Of a DNA stretch of 64,000 nt, positions 57,197-64,000 are shown one piece after another; the stretch's first letter is position 1; every line of letters begins with the position of its first letter. The position numbers and the translations under genes are program-made. The stretch lies in NCBI GenBank assembly GCA_021234155.1, contig JAJEKV010000034.1, forward strand, positions 7,736,028 to 7,800,027. Direction: 5' to 3'. A model generated the notes under the pieces. The model had not been told where the DNA came from. It saw only the letters and a list, made by a program, of their open reading frames with translations, and did no database searches. Source of the DNA: Isoetes taiwanensis. Taxonomy: Eukaryota > Streptophyta > Lycopodiopsida > Isoetales > Isoetaceae.

Positions 57197-57378
57197 GACC
57201 TCAAGGGCACTCGCTTTTTTCGTGTAAGGACCTCTCGGCTAGTTCAAATTAACTTCGACGATGTGAGGAGCTATGCAATGTTCGAGACGCGAGGTTTCAA
57301 AAAAAATAGGCAGTATAGCGGGAAGCCACAACACTCATTTGTGACCAGTGGCCTCAAAACCACTCTTTATCTTATCTA
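57197..57378 (+). repeat. SINE-like repeat B, unit 4
   Basis: Copy of 8819-9005, with a few base insertions in the head. Confidence 0.5.
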
Positions 57379-58295
57379 GATCACACTTACATTCTATTAA
57401 TGTTTCTTCTCTTGTGTTTGTCTTAGGGTTTAACAAGAATTTTTGTTACACTCTTGGAAGATAATCAATTTCCTAAGAAATAGAGAAAACATCCACCCCA
57501 AACCCACATGATGCATGGATTTCTATGCATGTCAACATGTGCCAGTACATGTATCTAATGTTACACACGTTGATTATTGCTCGACCTCTGACATGGTCTT
57601 TAAATATAATTATAACCCTATCAATGTACAACTTTGATCACATTATGTGTACCTTGGATCAACATGATTGTGTTTTTTAACTTTTGCAAGAAGATTTTCC
57701 ACCATCAATTAAACATGAGCACAATCTTCCGCCTCCCATTTCACATACATCTAGTACATCATTCTCCAATTTTGCACTACACTTCAAACAACCTACAAAC
57801 TCCATTATAGCTATGCATTTTGCACATCTATGATTAATGACCAACATCGTCGGCACATGTTTCTAGTTGTCTTTATGTTCCATCCTAATATTAGTAGGTG
57901 AATGGTCCGGTTGAGTGGAGAACTCCTTTAAATATGGCATTGCCACTAATTTGTGTAAAAGTTCTTATCTTCAGGTATGATTGTATCAATTGGTATTAGA
58001 GCACGGTTTTGATTTTCTTTGAACCTATGAGTAGTGGAACCATTGTTATGATCTCAGTAGTGACCATGAAGCAGGTCTAGAGTTTTGAAGGATGCTGGAA
58101 TTCAGCAATAAAGAGGGGAAATACTCCAATGAAACAAGAACTTGGACAATTTCTAGTCTACAAAGAAAAGTAGTGCTTTGACTTTAGATAGTTTTGCAGA
58201 TATATACTATATATAACTATGTAGAGCAACCTACATAGTTAGATCGCGTGGACTTGTGAGGAGATACGTGAATTGGAAACCAGTGTTCATTGTTT
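57379..58295. repeat. Unit 4 spacer between SINE-like B and C
   Basis: Array spacer as in 9006-9937. No gene seen. Confidence 0.5.
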
Positions 58296-58702
58296 TGTGC
58301 AAGATGATCTATCTCCAATACAACTGACTAGAACGCGTGAGGAATTATGCAAAGGTCAGGAGGCACATATGCAAAAAAAGAGCAGTGTATAGAGGGGGCA
58401 CAACTATTATTTGCGATCAGTGGCCTCGAAACCCATGGTTGGGTTATCTCTAGTTGCTTCCAAATACAATGGCCCAAATTTTTTCGTTGATGTATTGTGT
58501 TGGGACATAGTCTCCTTGCTTGATTTAAGCTATGTTTGGCCCATAGTCCACCTTGCTTGATTTGGGCTATGTGTTGGGGCATAGTCCTCCTCTTGCTTGA
58601 TTTGGGCTTATGCCCTACGTCCATCCATACCGTCCCAAGATCCATTATGGTCTCTGTGAGTGACGTAAAAATTCAATCTAATCTAATTAAATCTAATCTA
58701 AT
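58296..58702 (+). repeat. SINE-like repeat C, unit 4
   Basis: Copy of 9938-10342 without the MITE of unit 3, with a CTAAT-type tail. Confidence 0.5.
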
Positions 58703-59251
58703 GACAGTTTATTGTCGTGCCATGGTCATCATGGTCAATAAATCCTATTGAGAGTTGTTGTCGTGCATTAGATGGTCACCATTCTCAATGTTTTTCTATT
58801 TGTTAGGATATTGATCTTAGAAGATATGGCCCGGTACACAAAGGAAAACACCATTCAAATATAGTTGAAAGTTCATGTCCAAGAATTCTTCAAATTAGGC
58901 TATACAAAAGGTTGCCACATAATAATAGCAAAATTTGGGGAAACGTCACCGATCACCTACCATGCTTTTCAAGCAAAAAGACAAAGGTATTAATTCTTCA
59001 TTAGGAGAAAAAGCCGGCAAACCAAACATTAATTATTGTTATAAAGTTAAAGTGGAAGACAAATCAAATTCAATCCGTCATTACAAATGCGTCACTAGAT
59101 TCCTCACAAAATGGGTTGGTCAAAACCAACTTCTGATTTATTTATTAGTGATCATCTTCTACATCAACCTGCAAAATGGTTCCATTACAAGTGTCTATTT
59201 AATCTTGAGCTACTTGGGTTCTTGCATGCTTATCACTCAATCAGTGGATCA

Positions 59252-60415
59252 ATGGAGTCCAAGAACTATTTTGGCTGGAGCATTTTTCTGGTTTTCCTGT
59301 TATTTCTAAACAATGAAGCATTGGCACGGTGATCCACAGCTTTTATGATCAGACTTGTCCTGAGGCTGAGTCTATTGTCAGGGATCAAATGAGCCAGATG
59401 ATATTTAACGATCCTCATATCAAACATCAACGGTTAATCCTTTTCATTTGGGTAAATTATAATCAGATTGGAATATAACCATCTGTTGTTGTTCTATGTG
59501 CAGGGATGTGACGCCTCCATTCTTCCGGATGATACTGACCACCATGCAAGGAGAAATAAATGCAAAGAAATAAGAATTCTCTTCGAGGATATGAGTACAT
59601 AGATCGATCAAAGTTGCATTGGAGAAACAAAGGTTCTCGTGTAGTATCATGTGTTGATATAGTAACCATAGTTGCAAGAGACCGTAGCTCTCGGTACAAC
59701 TTAACATACAAATTTCTCGCATCCTTTTTACTAATTCACATCTAATATAATATGAGTCTAACATGAATCTACATATTGTCAAGATTATAATATGAACCTA
59801 TGTTGTTTGATCTAAATGCGCATGGAGGACCATCATATGATGTGCTTCTAGGGCTAGAGATGCATTAAGTGCAAATTTTACACAGGCCAATACAGATCTG
59901 CCAGCACCAAATTCTACACTATCTCAGCTCATAACAAAATTCGCAAACAAGGGTTTAACTGCAAAGGAAATGGTGGTTTTATCAGGCTCACATACCATAG
60001 GCAGAGTGCGGTGTGCTGTTATTCTTCCAAGGATTTACAATTTTCAAAACACTGGGAGCCCTGATCTGGCAATAAGCCCTAATTTGCTAATCCAGCTGCA
60101 AGCTCAATGCCCCCAAAGCAGAGACGGAAATGTTTCGGCTCCTCTGGATGTGGCAACTCCTATTAGATTTGATAATAACTATTATAGAAACCTACAGGCA
60201 AATATGGGGATGTTGATTTCTCGACCGTGTTACGCAAACTGCCGCCATCGTTATTCCTCGCGCCCACGGTGTCCATGTATGTTGATGCAGAGGATAGCTT
60301 CTTCAAGGATTTTGCAAATGCTATGGTTAAGATGGGCAATATCGACCCTTTAACCAAAAAACACGTCTTGAAATTAGAACACAAAGGTCGAGCTATCAAT
60401 ACTAACAGTTCTTAA
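59252..60415 (+). pseudogene. Class III peroxidase copy P5
   Basis: The start codon and signal peptide region are present (ATG 59252), but a TGA at 59330-59332 follows directly, as in P3. Exon 1 then lacks the segment with the distal Arg/His motif and the donor of intron 1, the same deletion as P4. Exon 2 begins at 59504 with extra or missing bases ('gatactgaccaccatg', 'gcaaagaaataagaattc'). Exon 3 from about 59822 keeps 'LSGSHTIGR' and 'QNTGSPDLAISPNLLIQLQA', then is disturbed at 60221-60262 and 60360-60390. The gene ends TAA at 60413-60415. Even with repaired frames it would lack the distal heme pocket, so it could not be a normal peroxidase. Confidence 0.88.
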
Positions 60416-61536
60416 GAGGAAAATAGTTATTTAAGAACTCATATATTTGTTGCAATACATGGCCTAGATTCTATGGTGCCAAAAAATAAAGGAAAAAACT
60501 CTGAAATACCCTTATGTTTTGCTAAAATTAACAAAACGCCCCTAGTTTTGGAGGTAGTTTTATGGAAATGATCATAACTTTTTTGTGATGACCCAAATGA
60601 GAATGAGTCTTTCAGATATATTATAGAAGAGGTTGAGATCTTTCCATGACAGTTAACATCTTCTAAATCGGATTCTGAAATCTCAAGTTATGGTCTCAAG
60701 TTGCCATGGTTTTACCAAGGGTGCCCTCAAAAAATAGCTACCGTGAGAGAGGAGGAAAAGCGGCGCCATCACCACTGGAACTCAGCAGACTGGCCTGACC
60801 TAGCGAAATCATAGCAGCGGCTATGGCGCCAGATAGCTAAGGTAGTGCTCTGTCGGATAGCTAAGGATAGCTAAGGACCAAACTCCTTTTGAGATTTTCT
60901 TCAAAAATTAGAAAGGATATTGAAAAAGTCAGTGTCCATGTCATAATTGTATTTGGGAAATGTCCATGATGTAATTGTATTATGGCAAATGAACTATGTG
61001 TAAAAGGCACATGAATAATCTGTAAAAGGCATCGCAAAATGAATACATTAAACAAGGTGCTGCACACGGAGGGTTGCCCTCCATGGCCAAAGCGTGAAAT
61101 GGCTTAAATCATAGTTCAAAGTCATGTTTAACTTAACTAAGCATGTGGAAATCCATAACCCTGAACAATTTGGAAACAAAATTCTCTGTAGCCAGACGAA
61201 CTACCTTTATCTTTCAAAATGCAGCCAATGTAAATATGCGAGACGCAGCTCTAGACTAGGCATGTAGGCCAGAAGCCAGAGCCTCAGAACAGACGCACAG
61301 TATGGGCTTCGATCAACTGAGCCACTTGAATTTGCATATTGTAGGGGTCGCAAAAGACAGTTCAGGTTCATGTTTAGAGACAGAGGTAGTTACACATTTC
61401 TTTTTGGGTACAATGTATCCCCAGAACCCAGGATCTTTACAGTGCAAAGAGTGGGTGCACATCAGCATGACAGGCCACGCCACCTCCTGGTGTGTTTTTT
61501 GGATCCTTGAGATAGGCTACATGTCTTGCAGCATGG
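60416..61536. repeat. Unit 5 flank (array spacer)
   Basis: Copy of 473-1597, with 6.1 kb from the matching point of unit 4. No gene seen. Confidence 0.6.
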
Positions 61537-61956
61537 TAGTCACCTTAAAGGCATTTGCTTCTCAGTACAGGAGGATCTCTTGTCCATACAACTAACCCAT
61601 CGGCGAGACGAGGCCTGCAAGGTTCGAGAGGCCATGAGGCCATGGCCAGTATATCGCAGAGGCTCAGCAATTGTTCGTGATCAGTGGCTTCCAAATCTCT
61701 GGCTGGGGTATTTCTAGGTGCCTCCCCACGTTTGATTTGGTATCTTTGGTTTTGTTAACAAAACTTGTAAACTTTGTACAGTTCTTGGTTCGGTGATAAG
61801 GCTTTTTAGTCTTCTAGTTTTTGTTTGGGCTTCGGCCCTTTGCTTTGTACCGTCCCATGGCCCGGGGGGTCTCCGTGGACATAAAAATGCTTATCTTATC
61901 TTATCTTGTCTTATCTTATCTTATCTTATCTTATCTTATCTTATCTTATCTTATCT
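61537..61956 (+). repeat. SINE-like repeat A, unit 5, with (TTATC)n tail
   Basis: Copy of 1598-2020. The tail (61890-61956) is TTATC with one CTTGTC variant. Confidence 0.55.
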
Positions 61957-62849
61957 GTGTTAATATATTTCAATTTTCTAAACTCCTAGTCAAGCACACC
62001 TATTTGTGAAGATGTTTTTGCTTCATAATTCTAAAGCATATACTTCCACATTTGCCTAGGACTCTTGCCCCTAATTCTTATCACATTACTATCTCCTACC
62101 TTACTCATAATAATGCCCGGAGCGTCTTTTATTTTAGCTTGCTCAAACTTCCCCTCATCACCAACACTCCTATTATTAGAGTCACAACTTGTTCCACGGT
62201 TCTACCACCACTAGAACCTTCATTGGTAGACGAGTTAACAACCTCTACAACTACACTTCTGGCTGCAGCATTGCTCACCTCAATAGCATCATCATTCTCA
62301 ATTAAATATCACAAGTCTTTAACTTCCAACACATGTTTTATTTTGTCCTTCCGCACCTGAAACCCAGGTCCACCTTTGGACACTTCAATTGCTCCCAAAG
62401 GATCTACTCCAAATCTACTAGACATAATTTAATCTAGCTCTGATACCAATGTAAGATCTTCAAGTCAAATAGAGAGTCTTGCAATAGTTCAAATATTCAA
62501 ACTTCAACTATGTATTGAACTAGTTATGAAGTAATGCTAAAGTGATTAACTTAAACCATACAATCACTGTAGTAATAACAGTTTTTAAAATAAATTGATC
62601 ATAAACTGTAGCCAATTTGGTTTTTTAGATTCAAGCGAATTCATTTATAAAAACAAGCCAAACTATATAGTCACCCGTGATCAAATTATCTCTACCTCAA
62701 TCATACAATGAATCGATACTTATAGATGATATATTCCATATCTCTGATGGTTGTGCAGCACCAAGCTCAAAAAGCTCGCCTCATGTTTAAATATTATTTG
62801 ACTGCCAAACTATTCTATATTTACACTTGTACATATTAAATATTGAATG
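61957..62849 (-). mobile_element. Relict copia gag/PBS/LTR, unit 5
   Basis: Copy of 2022-2961. Gag reads left from about 62426. Confidence 0.65.
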
Positions 62850-62861
62850 AACAATTCAATG

Positions 62862-63047
62862 ATAAGCGTATTTCTTCTCAGGTGGTGCTTCAAGAAATTC
62901 GTAAGAAGTTGTATAATTGCTTTCAGATCTCCAATTGGCCTGATCGTATTAAAATTCCAATATGGAGTGATCATCTAAAAGTGATTGATGCTTCTGGGAC
63001 ATTTCTTACTTCTGGAAGTACTTTGTAATATTTTGAGTGTATAATAT
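62862..63047 (+). mobile_element. LINE/retroposon 3' end, unit 5, cut by a LINE
   Basis: Same insertion as in units 3 and 4, left duplication at 62850-62861. It is interrupted at 'gtataatat' by the LINE that follows, so its poly(A) lies outside the window. Confidence 0.72.
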
Positions 63048-64000
63048 TTATTTATTTATTTATTTATTCTTGCTCACTTTGGGCCTTGAGGCCATGGAGC
63101 ACAAAAATACACACGGAATATTCACTGGAGTTTTAACAAAAGAGCTCGATGGGCATCTACTGCCTTTATGTATAATCCTAACTCGTAACTAGAAATTGAA
63201 AGCAATGAATAAAAATCAACTTCATGAATTTCTGATTGCTCCCTGATATCTCTATATGCTTCGCACTGTAAGAAAACATGTGTTTCATCCTCAACCTGGC
63301 CTGAATCACATGTTCTACAGATTCGATCTTCAAGCGGTGTCTTTGACCATCGACCAGTCTCAATTTCCAATCTGTGGGAGCTTGTCCTGTAACGAGCAAT
63401 GATGTGCTTCAGGGATGTCGGCATGTCTTTTGTTAGGTATGCTTGACTCTTGTATTCATCCATATGATTGATGTGAGTTCTATAATGAAGCAACCTGCTA
63501 CCTTGATGCTGCCATAACCGTTCTAGTGCCAACCGTTCCAGCAAAATTCTCGCATCTGATTTGCAATCCGGCCAGTTTCCATCGTGCAAACCCCATCTAT
63601 CTGCCCATTTTGCGAAGTCTTGCACCCAACCTTGCTGTTCTGACATTTTCATTGCTTGAAAGGATAGACGTTCTGGTGATTGACCTCTGATCCTATTCAT
63701 AAAATTTACACTCTGAAACAATGCTTCTAATTCCAAAGGGAACATACACGCCTCGGCGAAAGGGATTAAGTAGGGGTCTCGAACCTTTATGCCTAACACA
63801 TTTCTCAGAAAGAGTTTCTGAACCGCTTCTATCCGATTCCACAGCTTAGCGGAGAGACTGGCCCCCCATATTGGAGCTTCGTATAAAAGCACTGTTTGAA
63901 CCAAAGTTTTAAATAACATTTTCCTTAGATCCCAATCATACAGAGCAATCTTAGAGCATTTTACAAGCATAGCATAGAGCGCCATTTTTCCCCCTGTTGA
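63048..64000 (-). mobile_element. LINE 3' region, minus strand, with a TAAA-type tail
   Basis: The element runs off the right edge. Its 3' end is at the left, where 63047-63069 reads as TTTA repeats (TAAA on the element strand). It interrupts the unit 5 retroposon. The other junction and target duplication are outside the window. Confidence 0.82.
63122..63985 (-). CDS. LINE ORF2 C-terminal part (partial, open at window edge)
   Basis: An intact frame of at least 287 codons that stays open to the window end, so the Met at 63985 need not be the start. It shows the region after RT in the related LINE at 15659-19936: 'VQTVLLYEAPIWGASLSAKL' parallels 'VATTQLYGAEAWGPGLTEKK', 'HIIARYRTSSHRLEIETGRW' parallels 'DILARFRMGSHDLRIEKDRW', and the Cys-His motif 'CRTCDSGQVEDETHVFLQC' parallels 'CRICNRGEVEDENHMLNEC'. 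ORF2 nicks the target and copies RNA into DNA. The RT core is beyond the window. Confidence 0.85.
   Translation of the reverse strand: MALYAMLVKCSKIALYDWDLRKMLFKTLVQTVLLYEAPIWGASLSAKLWNRIEAVQKLFLRNVLGIKVRDPYLIPFAEACMFPLELEALFQSVNFMNRIRGQSPERLSFQAMKMSEQQGWVQDFAKWADRWGLHDGNWPDCKSDARILLERLALERLWQHQGSRLLHYRTHINHMDEYKSQAYLTKDMPTSLKHIIARYRTSSHRLEIETGRWSKTPLEDRICRTCDSGQVEDETHVFLQCEAYRDIREQSEIHEVDFYSLLSISSYELGLYIKAVDAHRALLLKLQ

Overview
The window looks like nuclear DNA of a land plant with a large, transposon-rich genome. The evidence is a secretory class III peroxidase, a plastid omega-3 desaturase fragment, a PPR fragment, plant-type Ty1/copia and Ty3/chromovirus elements, LINEs, a Helitron and a hAT MITE. 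A fern or other seed-free vascular plant is my guess from the LINE types, but the sequence does not prove it. I found no intact host gene.

The backbone is a tandem array of at least five copies (P1-P5) of a unit of about 6 kb. Each unit has a class III peroxidase and the same repeat-filled flank: SINE-like repeat A with a pentanucleotide tail, a relict copia gag plus LTR on the minus strand, SINE-like B and SINE-like C. P1 (1-472) is a 3' end. P2 (14638-15658) is the best preserved. P3 (30279-31502), P4 (36378-37079 plus 54000-54316) and P5 (59252-60415) are broken. Later insertions split the array: a LINE (2977-8719) that itself received a copia element (3402-8508); a non-autonomous Helitron (10501-14278); a nearly complete LINE inside the last exon of P2 (15659-19936); a 5.4 kb segment with FAD7/8 and PPR fragments (24402-29815); a hAT MITE (35444-35904); a 16.9 kb chromovirus inside the last exon of P4 (37080-53999); and a second LINE running off the right edge.

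The most striking part is the chromovirus. Between its primer binding site and gag it carries about 4 kb of extra sequence with two parallel modules. Each module has two 67-bp palindromes, then a TATA box, then coding sequence. Module A encodes a protein starting with the histone H3 tail (ARTKQTARK), and about 0.4-0.7 kb downstream a full H3 histone fold ending in GERP. Module B encodes an unrecognised protein. The same element ends pol with a chromodomain-like region, a domain class known in other proteins to read methylated H3 tails. A retrotransposon-encoded H3 is the best candidate for an undescribed system here. One LTR of this chromovirus is interrupted by a very young gag-only LTR retrotransposon (38694-42345) with an intact 640-codon ORF, three zinc knuckles and a primer site that fits tRNA-Gln.

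Many differences between the otherwise near-identical copies fall at CAG/CTG triplets. They may be consensus errors at CHG-methylated cytosines or real decay, so some of the 'broken' frames should be checked against reads.
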